A stretch of 41,972 nt of DNA from Conidiobolus incongruus B7586 (Eukaryota > Entomophthoromycota > Entomophthoromycetes > Entomophthorales > Conidiobolaceae), in NCBI GenBank assembly GCA_000697335.1, contig JNEM01013962.1:1-41972 (forward strand), written 5' to 3'. Below, one piece after another: positions 1 to 11,797 of the stretch. The translations under genes and the position numbers were made by a program. The notes beneath the pieces were generated by a model, which searched no databases, was not told the DNA's origin, and saw nothing but the letters and a program-made list of their open reading frames with translations. Position 1 is the first letter of the stretch. Every line of letters starts with the position of its first letter.

Positions 1-1554
1 AAAATATATAAAAAAAATCAAATAAGATAAATTTTATTTAATATAATAAAAATTTGAATATTTTTATATCAATAAATTTAAAAAATTAAAAAATAAATAT
101 TTGGAATATTAACTTAGGTATTATTATAAAATAATGGAATAGGATATTTAATCCAAAATAAAAGTAATTTCAAATATACCAGAAATTGAATAATATATAA
201 ATATTTTAATAAATATTAATATCTAATAAAATTAAAAAATATTAATAGAAATAGCTTAATTACCATTAATAAATATAAAAATAAAATTCAATTATATTGA
301 AATTAAAGCAATATTAACCTTTTATTTTAAAAATCTTTAATATATAGTTGATATTTTATTTTATTTAAATATATATATATATATATATAAATTAAAAATA
401 ATTAATATTTAGATTAATTTCCCAAACAAGATTATAGGATTATTATATTAATTTATAAAAATTCAATATATAGTATTTAGTTTTTTAAGATTATATCCTT
501 TATTATATATATTCTTTATTATTAGAAGAAATCCTTTGAAATTCTAAAATGACAAAGTTTACATAAAAAAATTGAATGAGTTACTATTATTCATTACATC
601 ATTGAATCATAGTCACCAAAATCAAGTAAACTTTTTTAAAATCAATTTAGTAATAGGCCAAAGTTAAAAAACTAAAAGGGTAATTGTTTTGAGATATTAA
701 TTTAACAATGCAAAAATATTAAAAAAAGTGATATTTTAATATTATTCGATGACCTTACTATAAAAATCATACAAAAATATCATGAATCAAGATTATTACA
801 ATTTTTTATAATTTTTTGCGTATTTCTTCAAGTATTAAAGGACTCAAAAATATGGAGGTTGATTTTATGTATAATAAAAAGAAAAGTTTTGGAGTGTAGA
901 TGACCTTCAAGAGAATGGGATGATTTTATTCAAAAGGATTTAAATTATTATTTTGTAAATTACCCTATTGATTATATATATTTTTCATTTATATTGATAA
1001 AAAATAAAATATTCTTTAATATTTGATAAAAAAAAAGATATATATACCTTTTTTTATAAAATATATACTCAATATAAATGTATTTTTATTTCAATGAATT
1101 AAAAGACATTGAATATTTTTCAAGTTATAAAATTAACTGAATCAAGATGTAACATAAATATAGATAGTGACGTATTTCACCTACAAATCAAAAATCCATA
1201 TTCTTTTAAGTGAACTAATATCGTAATATCTTGAAAAGTATTATTCAGTTTTTAAAATTATGGACTTTTTATCTGATAAATATAGTATCCTTCTAGAAAA
1301 CAATTTCTGATATTAAGTAATAAATTTTTCTCAAAATTAAAAGGTTTCTAATTTTAGATTTATTTATCCTTATATTATTATAAAATTATTTGGGTAATTT
1401 TATGTTGTTTGAAAGTAAATTTTTTGCATAAATATTCACATTTTAGTGAAATATCGATTAATATTAAATTAATAACCAATTCATTCTTTTATACATTCAT
1501 CTTTAATAACTACAACTTAATCATAATAGTATAAAATAATATATAATAGTCATA
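1..1554. other. AT-rich intergenic DNA
   Basis: No gene was recognised here. The stretch is dense in A/T homopolymer and stop codons in all frames. A slightly less AT-rich patch around 840-940 gives a short plus-strand frame with Trp/Lys-rich residues broken by TAG and TGA, but it resembles nothing I can name. There is no convincing promoter for the gene starting at 1555: the nearest TATA-like string (1530-1538) is only about 20 nt from the ATG. Confidence 0.5.
369..389. repeat. (AT)n microsatellite
   Basis: About ten uninterrupted AT units. Unlike the other long AT tracts in the window, it is not inside a recognisable mariner copy. Confidence 0.8.
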
Positions 1555-2213
1555 ATGCCAAAATCAAAAAAGAAATATTTAATAATAATTATTGTTGCAG
1601 CTGTTATAACATTAAGTTTAATATTTTCGGGCGCTATTAGTACTACTCAAAAGGAAATTGTTCAAACTCCCAACATCAACAAACTTAATAATTTGAAGTT
1701 AGAGCCTTTGAGACCAGATAATCAAGATGTTGAAATGGGTGGTGCTATTATGTCAGAATTGGGTGACCCCGAAATCAAGTAATTTCATTCGTATTATTTA
1801 GTAGATATAAAGTATAAATTTAAATAATTTAGAGCTGAGTTAGGACGTTCTGCTTGGAAACTCATTCACACTATGACCGCTAGATTCCCTATCAAACCTA
1901 GTAAAGACGAACAAAAAGCACTTGAACAGTGGTTCAGATTATTTAGTAGATTATATCCTTGTGGTGAATGGTAATTCCATCGCATTATTCAAGATGTTTA
2001 ATATATTAATTTTTATGGTATAGTGCTAGACACTTCCAAGGTCTCTTGGTAGACAAACCTCCCAGAGTAGGCTCAAGAGAGGAAGCTTCAACATGGGCTT
2101 GTGAAATTCACAATATGGTTAATGACAGATTGGGTAAAACTCACTTTGACTGTTCGAAAATAGCTGAAGTTTATAAGTGCGGTTGTTCTGAAGAGGATGA
2201 AGTTTCACCTTAA
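1555..2213 (+). CDS. ERV2: Erv2-type FAD-linked sulfhydryl oxidase, three exons
   Basis: Predicted to oxidise protein thiols to disulfides, passing electrons through FAD to oxygen, probably in the ER lumen. Exons are 1555-1778, 1833-1970 and 2024-2213, joining to 552 nt (183 aa plus TAA). Both introns are 53-54 nt with GTAATT donors and TAG ends. Residues about 8-28 form one hydrophobic segment after a lysine-rich start, a signal anchor. The ERV/ALR domain (about 76-170) has the redox pair C118-G-E-C121 (second Cys codon split by intron 2), the FAD-binding signature W145...H150-N-M-V-N154, and C147/C164 as the likely structural disulfide. The tail carries C173-G-C175, matching the shuttle CGC of yeast Erv2 and absent from mitochondrial Erv1. 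The first ATG is used because it opens the signal anchor. It is the only non-P450 host gene recognised and is intact. Confidence 0.94.
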
Positions 2214-3503
2214 AATAGTTTTTAAATGAATATAAATTAATACTTTTTTAATTACTTTTAGCGCTGTTCTATTGGATCCTAATTAATCTTTTAATTTAGA
2301 TGAAGATATTTTTATTATATTTTAAACATTCAAACCAATTTTGATATGATTAAAAATAGTATATACTTATAAAATTTTTATATACACTAAATTTACTATG
2401 TAAATTAATATTTTTCTATTAACTTGGTTATTATTGATTTTATAACAGTATATATTAGCTTTTCAAATTTTCATTGAAATGAAATAGCAAATTTTTGTTA
2501 TTTATATTTCCAATTATATTAATAATGATTGATCATAGAAAAACATGACAATTTTTATTGATTCAAATTTTGAATAAATTGATTAGAATTTGATTCTACA
2601 AATAAAACTTTAACTTATCTTTTATAAATTTAAATAAATATTACTCTATTATTTTCAGTTTCCTCTAATATTTGATAATTTATTAATTTTAACCTAATCT
2701 TCCATTATATTATTAAATTGAAGATATTAAATTTAACATAAATATCTATTTTGAAAGTTACTGTATTTAATATATATTATATATTTTTTGACATTTAAAA
2801 ATTCTTTTAAATCTATATAAATAAATTTAAAATATTTCTGTATTATTTCCAAATTTTTACATTTATAAATTTAAAATCATACAAAAAATTTAGTAAAATT
2901 TGATTAAAATAATATTGATTATTGAATAATAATCAATAATTTATGAACAATATTAAAAGTGCATTATTTTCATATTGTCTCAGCATAACTTGCAAGAGTT
3001 AAGTTTAGCTATATTAATCCCATGTTATATAATGATGATACAATCTCTACTAAATTATTGATAAATTAATTATTTTGTTCTAAAAAAATTGATAAAATCT
3101 TGGTGTAATTTATTACCCTATAATTGCCATAAATTTATAAAAATTAATTTTTCAAACAAAAAATTAAATACAAAATCAGACAATTTTACCACCTGCTAAT
3201 AATATAAGTAAATAATAGATCCAAAACTCAATAGAAAAATCCTTCCAAAAATATTAGATAAATTTTTTATAATGTTTAAATTGGGAATTCTTCAAATTGA
3301 GTAAAAAACTGGTTTATAATTTATAAAATAGTCAATATTCAAATATAGTGATAATAAAGTATAGGAAAAAATTTCAAAAAAAGCGTGTATACCAATTAAG
3401 AAACATGATTTTACTATCTATAGAAATATTTAGTAATATATTGTATAATCAATATTAGTAACTAGATTGAGAAATCATTTAAAATGGATTGACAAAATAA
3501 AAT
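2214..3503. other. AT-rich intergenic DNA
   Basis: Nothing recognisable on either strand. Stops are frequent in all six frames and no repeat shared with the rest of the window was seen. Confidence 0.5.
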
Positions 3504-3584
3504 GAGAATAGCAGGATTTGAACCTAAGCGAGAAACCACATGTGCTTTCTAGGGACATACGTTAAAACACTCTACAATCTTGTC
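3504..3584 (-). pseudogene. tRNA-Ser(AGA) pseudogene
   Basis: Read on the minus strand, 81 nt fold to a class II tRNA outline. The acceptor is GACAAGA against TATTCTC. The anticodon loop CTAGAAA has anticodon AGA. A long variable arm typical of serine tRNAs follows, then a perfect B box, GGTTCAAATCC. The D stem no longer pairs, the acceptor has two mismatches of seven, the anticodon stem has one C-C mismatch, and the outer T stem is lost. The pattern is a once normal tRNA-Ser decayed mainly toward A/T. It is unlikely to be functional, although the intact B box could still bind TFIIIC. Confidence 0.75.
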
Positions 3585-4414
3585 TTTACTATTAAATGCT
3601 TTTTTTTAGTTTTGAGTAGTAAATTTTTTGTATATCTTATTAATTCAAAATAACACGTAAAATTTTTGTTGGAAGAATTTTTGCCTTGTTTATTAAATTT
3701 CAATTTTAATTCTTATTGGATAAATATTTTAATAACTGTTTTTCATATTACACTTTTGGTTAAATTCAATATTGATGTCTTATAATCAATCATCTATTCA
3801 AGCTGTTTTCTATATTCGAAAATTATTGAAATTTTACTCCTTATTCATTTATAAAATCAATCTCACAAATAATTCTATCATGATTTAAATGAATATTTAT
3901 TTGAGTAAAAATAAATTTGGATTTTGCATTAACTTGATGCAAATTCTTATTTCAGAGGTTTAGTTCAAATAATCATTGATTTCATTGAATTGATATAATA
4001 TAAAAATATTACAATGTATTCACATAGATTATTAATTTGCTATATTATAGTAATATATACTTTGTTAAATTATGTAATTTTCAAATTTACCATTGTAGTT
4101 AATACCTCAAATATTCTAAGTAAATTTTAATATATAAATGAATATAAATGTTCAAAAATACCTTTGATTTTACAAATCGAAACATTATAACTATTTTAAA
4201 TGACATAATATTATTCATTTTCCTTTTTTATTTTCATTGTATCCTTGGCTAGATTTATTTCTATTGTTTTGTTTTTTTTTTAAAAATTTTATTAATGTAA
4301 TGAATTTAAAGTATATAATAATTCGAAATATTCTTAAGAGTTAATGAAATATTAAATATAATAGATTACACTTATACTATCTACTAATGTTATATTTAAA
4401 ATTAAATTAATTGC
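3585..4414. other. Intergenic, downstream of P450-A
   Basis: The stretch holds only AT-rich sequence between the tRNA relic and the 3' end of P450-A. No polyadenylation element stands out from the background and no coding frame is supported. Confidence 0.5.
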
Positions 4415-6302
4415 TTAAGATCTAATTTTGATTCTTAACTTCAAATCAATTGGACGAATAATACCAATTGTAGTCAATCTCAATCTGTTATAATCAGGAT
4501 TGTTAGATTGAATACTGAATTCAAATTTTTGAAGTAGCATTGCGATTGCAACTCTTTGTTCCATCATTGAAAAAGTGATACCAATACCTAGGATTAAGAG
4601 TCAGTATTGTTTCTAACTAAAGGATACAAAAACTTACATGTTCTAGCACCCAATGTAAATGGCTGCCAAGCTCGACTTTCTTCACTGGTAATATCTTTGA
4701 AGCGATCTGGATTGAATTCGTCTGGATTTTGATATATACTGGGATTGTGGTGGATACCCCATAAATGAAGGAAAATGAGAGTATCTTTAGGGACAACAAT
4801 ACCATTGCTCAAACTATATGCTTGGGTTGAAGCTCTCGTGACACTTGTTGTAGTTGTCATAATGCGCATGGATTCCTTATTAACTTGATCAAGATATGGC
4901 ATGTATTTCAGTTGTTCAATTGTAGGGATAGTGACTTGCTCAGGATGACCCATTGCTTGCAAAATTTCATCACGTAATTTTTGTTGAATTTCCTAGTTAG
5001 TTATTTTTAATATTATTATCATAAAATATTGGTATAAATGTATAGCTTACGGGATAACGTGCTAAATAATATAATGTACTAGTTAATGTGTTGGAAGTGG
5101 TATCGTGACCAGCTAAAATAAAGGCTTTAATATTATCCTAACAATTCAATTAACTACTGAATCGTATTTACTAACTATCAATAACTTACTCTAATTTCTT
5201 CATGAGTCAACTTATATTCATCTATACTTTCGTTGGCATGTAATAAAGCAGTTAACAAGTTACTGTGATTATTTAATTTGCTTTCATTCATTTCCTGTTT
5301 CTTCAAACTCATGAGCTCATCAATAAATTCGTGATATTCATCAATTTGTTGAGATAGCTGAGGGCGTCTAAAAAATGGGAATTTTTCCAAGAATGGTAAA
5401 ATGGCATAGATAGGCTCACTCAATACTTGGTGAATAATATCATTGTATAATTTATAAATAGCTGAATTGGGATCTTTAACAGCCTAATTGTTATAATTAA
5501 TTTAGTGGATATTTGCCAAGTTGATATTTCAATGTTACCTTGAAGTCAATATCGAATATAGATTTTCCCAATACATCTAAAGTCATTCTAAGAATATGAT
5601 AAGTATAATGTACAGTATCGCATACATGCTCAATTACCTTTGAATGACTTCTTGAACAACTATATCCTGATTATCGAAGTTCTTCCAATTATCAATGAGA
5701 TCTAATACGCAATTACCAAAAAGCTCAGTAGGCCAACTCTTCGTGAATATCGGATTAATAATTTTTCTATGACGTTTCCATTCCTATTTTTGTATTAGTT
5801 ACTATGATATCAATATATAATTAGAGCAATTACTTGTCCATTATTTCCAACTACTTGACTTTTACCGAATAATTTATAAATATTGGGACTTAAGGGGAAC
5901 TTTTGAAGGTCAGGTTTTCCGAATATTTCTATTTTTATAATCTATAAACATTACAGTTATTACATATAATTGATAATAATTACCAGGCTTCATTTGAATT
6001 TCTTTAGAAATATTAGAGTCTCCAATGAATAGAGACCATCCAGTCACTGATAGCACCTAAATAATGGATTAGAATTATATGATGAAGGATTATATTCCTC
6101 ATACCCTAATCATCCCATGACGATCCAAATAAGGTTGTAAAAATTTCATCTTATCATTAAAGCTACCCTTACTGAAAGCAAACTTCAGTAATGTGGATAC
6201 TGGAGCACTTGGGACATTCTCCAACTCTTTAGGGCACTTTAAAAATTTATAAATCTTAATGACTGAGTATATTAATATTGTTACAATAATATATCTTATC
6301 AT
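4415..6302 (-). CDS. Cytochrome P450 (P450-A), nine exons, intact
   Basis: Microsomal monooxygenase; substrate unknown. Exons (5' to 3'): 6302-6105, 6056-5984, 5928-5834, 5783-5638, 5587-5539, 5483-5190, 5137-5051, 4992-4638, 4587-4415. They join to 1470 nt, 489 aa plus TAA. All eight introns are 48-58 nt GT-AG. Landmarks: N-terminal membrane anchor (about residues 3-20); C-helix E-W-K-R-H-R at the start of exon 4; I-helix A294-G-H-D-T-T299; K-helix E354-S-M-R357; PERF-type F-N-P-D-R-F (407-412); haem loop F-T-L-G-A-R-T-C-I-G with ligand C433. Intron 8 splits the C433 codon. Length and all catalytic motifs are normal for the family. It resembles P450 families of early-diverging fungi such as CYP509-like sequences, an impression not tested. 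It is the most divergent of the three intact copies. Confidence 0.93.
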
Positions 6303-6355
6303 TATTATTATTAATTAATTGATCTTGATGAATTTGATTTATGTTATTGATCAGA

Positions 6356-6364
6356 GTATTTATA
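6356..6364 (-). promoter_or_regulatory. TATA box of P450-A
   Basis: Reads TATAAATAC on the minus strand, starting about 54-62 nt before the ATG. The same nonamer class occurs at a similar spacing ahead of P450-C and P450-D, which makes a functional core promoter likely despite the AT-rich background. Confidence 0.65.
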
Positions 6365-7680
6365 TCAATTAGTGAATTGAGAAATTTTATTATAACAATT
6401 TTAACATGAATATAATTAAATCGGTTATTTGAATTTATGCTTATTCTTGATTTGGGAAAATTTAAAAAAATTATTCCGATTTTCGCCGAATTCATGAGCA
6501 AATTATTACTTGATTTGTTTAGACTTTGATCCTAATTGAAATGGAAGCTCTCGGGATTATTGCTTTATTTACACATTTGAATCTTTGAGAATATTTTTAC
6601 GTTCCGATAAATATTTATTTTAAGATTAAATGATTAGTCAATATTAATAAAAATTATAATTATATTCATTATTAAATATTTAATGAGTAATTTATATCAC
6701 ATTTTATATGCTAATACCACTATTCACTTTGTAATCCCTTCTAACATTAAATTAGTAATTGTTTAAAAAGTTTAAAATTTTTGATTTAATATCATTTTTT
6801 CACGAATTAATGATATATAGCACCAACTTTGTATTTTCAAAATATATTGTCGTTTTTGTTAAATAAATAAAAAATCATTTATACGAATAATTATCAAAAA
6901 TGAATATATGATTGTATTTGAGGGACTACGTATATTTATCTTATTTACTAATAACAAAATATATAGAATAAATAGTTTAGCGTAATATACAATATATCAA
7001 GGAAAATTTAAACTTTTCAATATTTAAATTATTCATGAAAGAAATTCTTTCCCTTTTGATTGAAAATATTTATATAAATGATTCATAAGCTAAATTTATT
7101 GTTAATATTATGATATCATTCAATTAATCAATATTAACCATTTTATTTCAAATAAATATCATATAATTCTATATTTCATCTTATTAGAGTAATACCAATG
7201 ATTAGAAGTAAAATCTCTTAATACAAATAGCATGAATCAGACATAAAATTTTTTTGAAGCTAAATTTTCTATAGACCAATCATCTTTTCGATATCTTGTA
7301 TTAATAATATTTTATTAAATTGCAACTTGAAATTTATATATAAACTAATTTTGGGATCTGTAAATTACCCTTAATGGATGATAATGAATATCAATACTTG
7401 GTGGATTTACTTGGATTAATTTCAGTTAAATTTGAAATTATAATCAGTTAACATAACAAATAAGTAATTTTTTGAAATTCAGGTTTTTTAATTAATTTGA
7501 TATATTTCATTTTTTCTCAAAAGCATTCTTTAATTATTTGTATTAAAGATAACAATTATCAAATTTTACCTCTGTATTATTATATTTATATGTTTCAAAT
7601 TAAGAATTTTTGTCTCAAATGCTTTTATAAAGCTATATTTGTATTATATAATATTATTTTAAAGAAATAAAGTTTAATTA
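6365..7680. other. Intergenic between P450-A and a mariner
   Basis: No gene seen. A minus-strand frame across 6256-6501 is asparagine/isoleucine-rich, overlaps the P450-A promoter and first exon in another frame, and is a composition artefact. Confidence 0.5.
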
Positions 7681-8975
7681 TTACTTTGTAATTTAAATAA
7701 TGGGAATTTTTTGTTATTGAAAAAATAAACATTTTAATATATAAAAAGTAGAAATAAATATAAAATATAAAATTAATAATTTCCTTTATTTCTAATAATT
7801 TTTTATTATATTTTTAATAAAAATCTAATATTTAAAAAATAATTTTTTTATTAAAAACTAAAATTTGATATTTTAAAATTAATTAAATTTTTATATAGAA
7901 ATTTTTTTCTTATAAGCTAATTTTTTAATTATTGAAAACAATTATAATTACATAATTTATAATCTAAACAATATATTAGATAATAGTAATTTTTTCCAGT
8001 TATTTTTAATTAAAAAGTCTTTTATAACTTTAGATTTATATATTTTACAATTATTATATAAAATAATAATCTTTCTCAAATTATATTTAAACTATTAATT
8101 AAAATAATTTTATTTAAAAGAATATAAAGTTTATTATTAATTAATTTTACTTTAAAAATTAAATAAAACAACATATGCTATTATAATTTATTATAACAAT
8201 TAATATTGACTTATTAATAAAATATTTATTTAAAGGAATTTATAAAAGAGGTTAATTTAACTTAATTTAACAATTTAATTTATACTTTAATTAAAAATTA
8301 TATGACAGAATTTAAGATTCATTAATTATAATAATTTACTATATAATATTTAATTTCTGGTTATAGCTTAATAAGTATTATTTAATAATAACTATTTTTA
8401 CTTTTTTAAGATTTAATTAAATTATAAAATATTTAGTTTATATTTTTATTAATTAATTTTAATTTAAACTTTAATATATATAAAATATTTATATAACTAA
8501 AATTAAATTATCTTGATAACTCTTTATTTAAAATAAAAATATACTTTTTAATATATTTTTTCACTTTATTAATAATTAAAAAAATAATAGTTAAAATCTA
8601 TCTTTTAGATTTTAATAAGTTTAAAGTAGTTTTTCTATTAACTTTAAAATAATTTACCTAATAATAAATTGCCAATTTAAATAATACTTTATTACCAAAA
8701 GCTGTTTGTAAATTTTAAATAATTTTAAAAAGTTAATAGCTAAGATTTATTAATACTAATATAAAATATATTTTATTATTTTTTAGTTTAAACATAGTTA
8801 AATTAAACTACCAATTTTAAAAAATTATTTTTTTAATCAAAAAAATTAATATATATATATATATATATATATAATTGAAAACTATTTATTTTGTATATAT
8901 TTTCTTTTTTGAAATTAATAATATATTTGAACAATCACAAATTAAAAATTTCCCATTTTTTTAATTTTATAGTAA
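7681..8975 (-). mobile_element. Mariner-like DNA transposon, decayed
   Basis: A copy of 1295 bp flanked by TA on both sides (7679-7680 and 8976-8977). The ends match as inverted repeats: TTACTTTGTAATTTAAATAA plus TGGGAA on the left, with a TTTCCCAT-containing counterpart ending in AGTAA on the right. The interior aligns by eye along its whole length to the better mariner at 31141-32446 read on the other strand, including the segments coding the last two catalytic motifs. It is decayed almost wholly to A/T and no frame survives. A pure (AT)n tract lies just inside the 5' terminal repeat at about 8850-8872. Confidence 0.85.
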
Positions 8976-9098
8976 TATTTTGATTTTTATTTAATTATGT
9001 ATTTTAAATATATTTTATAAAATATGGCCCAGGAATAAACTTGATATCATATTCATTCAGTAAATAGATTAGAATGTTGTAAATTTTAAAATACATGT

Positions 9099-11231
9099 TT
9101 AAATTTTTAAATTATATGTGTCCTGCAAAGAATTAATAGTAAGTCTAAATTGATAATATTCAGGATTATAATTAGAAATCAAAAATTCAAACATTTGTAG
9201 AATCATAGAAATAGTAATAAGATGATCCATTATTGAATAACTTGTACCTAGAAAAAAAGTTGCGAAATGATTAATAAACAAATATATATAACTATAACAA
9301 AATAGAGCTCCTGGGATAAAAGGCTGCCAGTTATAACTTCGATCATAGGATAAAATGTAAAATTTTTCAGTCAAATTTTTCAGGTTTTGGATATACAATT
9401 GTAATATGATAAGCACAGCATAAATGTAAAAACATATTAACACCTCTTTGTATAACAGTATCATTACTTAATATACATTGTTTAGAGATGATTCGTCAAG
9501 AATGTGCAAAGTATGTTATGTTTCATATTGTTTCCTTATTGAAAATATACAAGTAGGGGATCTTTGTTAAAAGATCAATGTCACAAATAGTTAGCTAATT
9601 AATATATATTCTTTAGCAATCATTGGATTTCCTGAAAGGAAGTTATCAGAAATATTATATAAAAATAAACATAAAGTATTTACAGGATATCAGGCTACAT
9701 AATCTAGTGTAGCAATTAAAGCTTTTGAATTGGTATCATAACCTACTTAAATAGACTTTCACATTAAAGTAAAATCAATATTAGTGTTGTATTTCAAAAT
9801 TAATCATCTCTTCCAGTTTGATAGCTAAACCAATATTATTTCTATTTTAAGCTGACTTTGTCAGTCTATAATTGAAGGATACTCTTTGTTCTCTTTATTT
9901 TCTTTATTAGACTTTATCCAAATCCCATATCATTCATTGATTCAATTATTTAAACCCAACAGTGATAAAGATAGAGAAGAAGGTTTTTTTTCTTTTGAAT
10001 ATTCTGCTACGACGCCTCAACAGTAAGTTTTCAAACCTACAGTCCCGATACGTTAAAGAGCAGGATTAATAAATAATTTACTAAATCATATTTTGAGTAC
10101 TTTTCTAACTACGATCTTTATTTATAAAACTTAATATAAAACACAACATTAGGAAAATTAAGTTAAAATTAGATATTCATTTTACTATAATATTTTTAAA
10201 GACAAACCTCTCTTGTTCCTTATTATTTGATTGAATTATAGCAGTCATCAAATTATCTATTGGGTCGTTATTTAGAACTTGAATTTTTTTTCTCAATTGA
10301 ATAAATTCATTATCGCCATCAAACTATTTAGATTATTAAAATTTTCCAATAAATAGGATAGAATCTAGGGATACAAATATCAAATAAAATGCTTCACTAT
10401 GAACTCTATAATCAATGCTACCATATATATAGAATATAATATAAATATGCTCTTTGACAGTCTATTATTTAGTATTTATAAGTATTTAATTCAACTTTTT
10501 AATATTAAATAAATGTTTGGGAATTGAGATTAAAAATAGAACGACCAAATATATCTAAAGTTTCTTGATATATTGCCATAGTTTATTCTAAATAATTGGA
10601 TAAAGTACTTAGGGAAATATTTATGAATCAATTCATCAATCAGTTTATAATTATCCAATTCATCAACTCATTCACATAATTATCAAATAGTTAACCAACT
10701 ATTTCCATTAAGAATTGGGTTGATCATTTTGAGATGATTTTTCCATCATTAGGTAGATAATATTGGATTTAATAAATTCTAAATAAAGAGTTCTTTTACC
10801 TGTGCATTGGCAATAGCATCATAACTTTTTACTGTTTTTTAATTAATTGATATTAAAAGATTCCTTGTTAGGATTAAACTTAATAAATATATCTCAAATA
10901 AACTTAGTATTACTATATATTTCAAAAATCATTATTTAATTGTCAATTTTCACAAAAACATCCCTGACCAACAAAGGATCTCCTTTAAATAGACATCCTA
11001 ATGGAGCCAGAATCTAAAGAGTTAAAGTGATCATTACATTACAGATTTATCGTTTAAATATACCTTCACTAAAGCATAGTTAATCAAATATAGTTGCAAA
11101 TATCTCTCCATTTTATCAATGAAATACTCTGATGCAAATAGATCATACAGTTAGTCCATATTGTCAGCGTTGAAGCATTTTAAAATCCTTGGTGACATTT
11201 TAAAAAATTATATAATTTAAAAACTATACAT
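9099..11231 (-). pseudogene. Cytochrome P450 pseudogene (P450-B)
   Basis: Collinear with the intact P450s but ruined. Approximate exon remnants: exon 1 11060-11231, exon 2 near 10970-11020, exon 3 within 10800-10930, exon 4 near 10600-10750, exon 5 near 10510-10580, exon 6 10200-10460, exon 7 9690-9760, exon 8 9287-9600, exon 9 9099-9247. The haem loop still reads W-Q-P-F-I-P-G-A-L-F-C, so the invariant Arg before the Cys is lost, and many stops and frame breaks are present. The last exon remains open to a TAA. The intron between exons 6 and 7, about 52 nt in the intact paralogues, has been swollen by a repeat of about 390 bp (9761-10148). The exact 5' end is uncertain. Confidence 0.88.
9761..10148. 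repeat. Dispersed repeat R1, copy 1
   Basis: About 388 bp matching 24907-25283 in the same orientation. The conserved core includes TATTCTGCTAC, CTCAACAGTAAGT, TTTAAACCCA and a shared end AAAACACAACA. It lies inside the P450-B intron that is only about 52 nt long elsewhere, so it was inserted. No terminal repeats or target duplication were clear. On the minus strand part of the core reads like protein (V-A-E-Y-x-E ... L-L-G-L-N), but the frame is short and broken and I cannot identify it. Confidence 0.7.
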
Positions 11232-11797
11232 AGTAAGGAAATTGAAAAAACATAATTTAAATGATTTATACTGTTAGTATTCAAGATAATATGGGTTCCA
11301 TTGATAATATTTTTATATTATGAATTACCGGGTAATTAAGCAATGTTTATTTTATATTACTTTTTTAATGGTCTCAATTATATTGGGCTTTAATTAAATA
11401 TATAGTTGAATCCTGTTTGTCTCGTATAAAATATGCGAAGTCAAGTTAAAAAAATTAGGTCGAGATCTGTTTTTAAGAGGTTTTATTATGTGGATAAGTA
11501 TATATTGTGATTTCAAGCCTTTGTAACTTAGTAGTTTTATATATACTTTTCAAAAAAAGGTGTAAATATTGATATAGATTAATTAATATCATTGTGAAAA
11601 ACTTTAAAATTAAATTATCAATATAAAATAGATATCAGATATATATAAATTTAGTAATAAAGTATAAATTCAGTGTTTGATTGAATTATCACTCTATTTT
11701 TTAATTTTGAATTAGGTTATTTACATTTATACACCATAAAAAGAATTTGACAAGTAGTTTCTTAGTCTAAAAATTGATATTTAGTTTGAATTTAATA
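11232..11797. other. Intergenic, upstream of P450-B
   Basis: No gene seen. No TATAAATA box comparable to those of P450-A, C and D lies 40-60 nt above the P450-B first exon, consistent with pseudogene status. Confidence 0.45.

Noticed and set aside
1530-1538. TATAAAATA as promoter of the ERV2-like gene.
   Set aside because: It is only about 16-25 nt from the ATG, which would place the transcript start at or after the start codon, and such strings are common by chance here.
3504-3584. A functional tRNA-Ser gene.
   Set aside because: The acceptor, D and T stems carry unpaired positions that a working tRNA would not tolerate.
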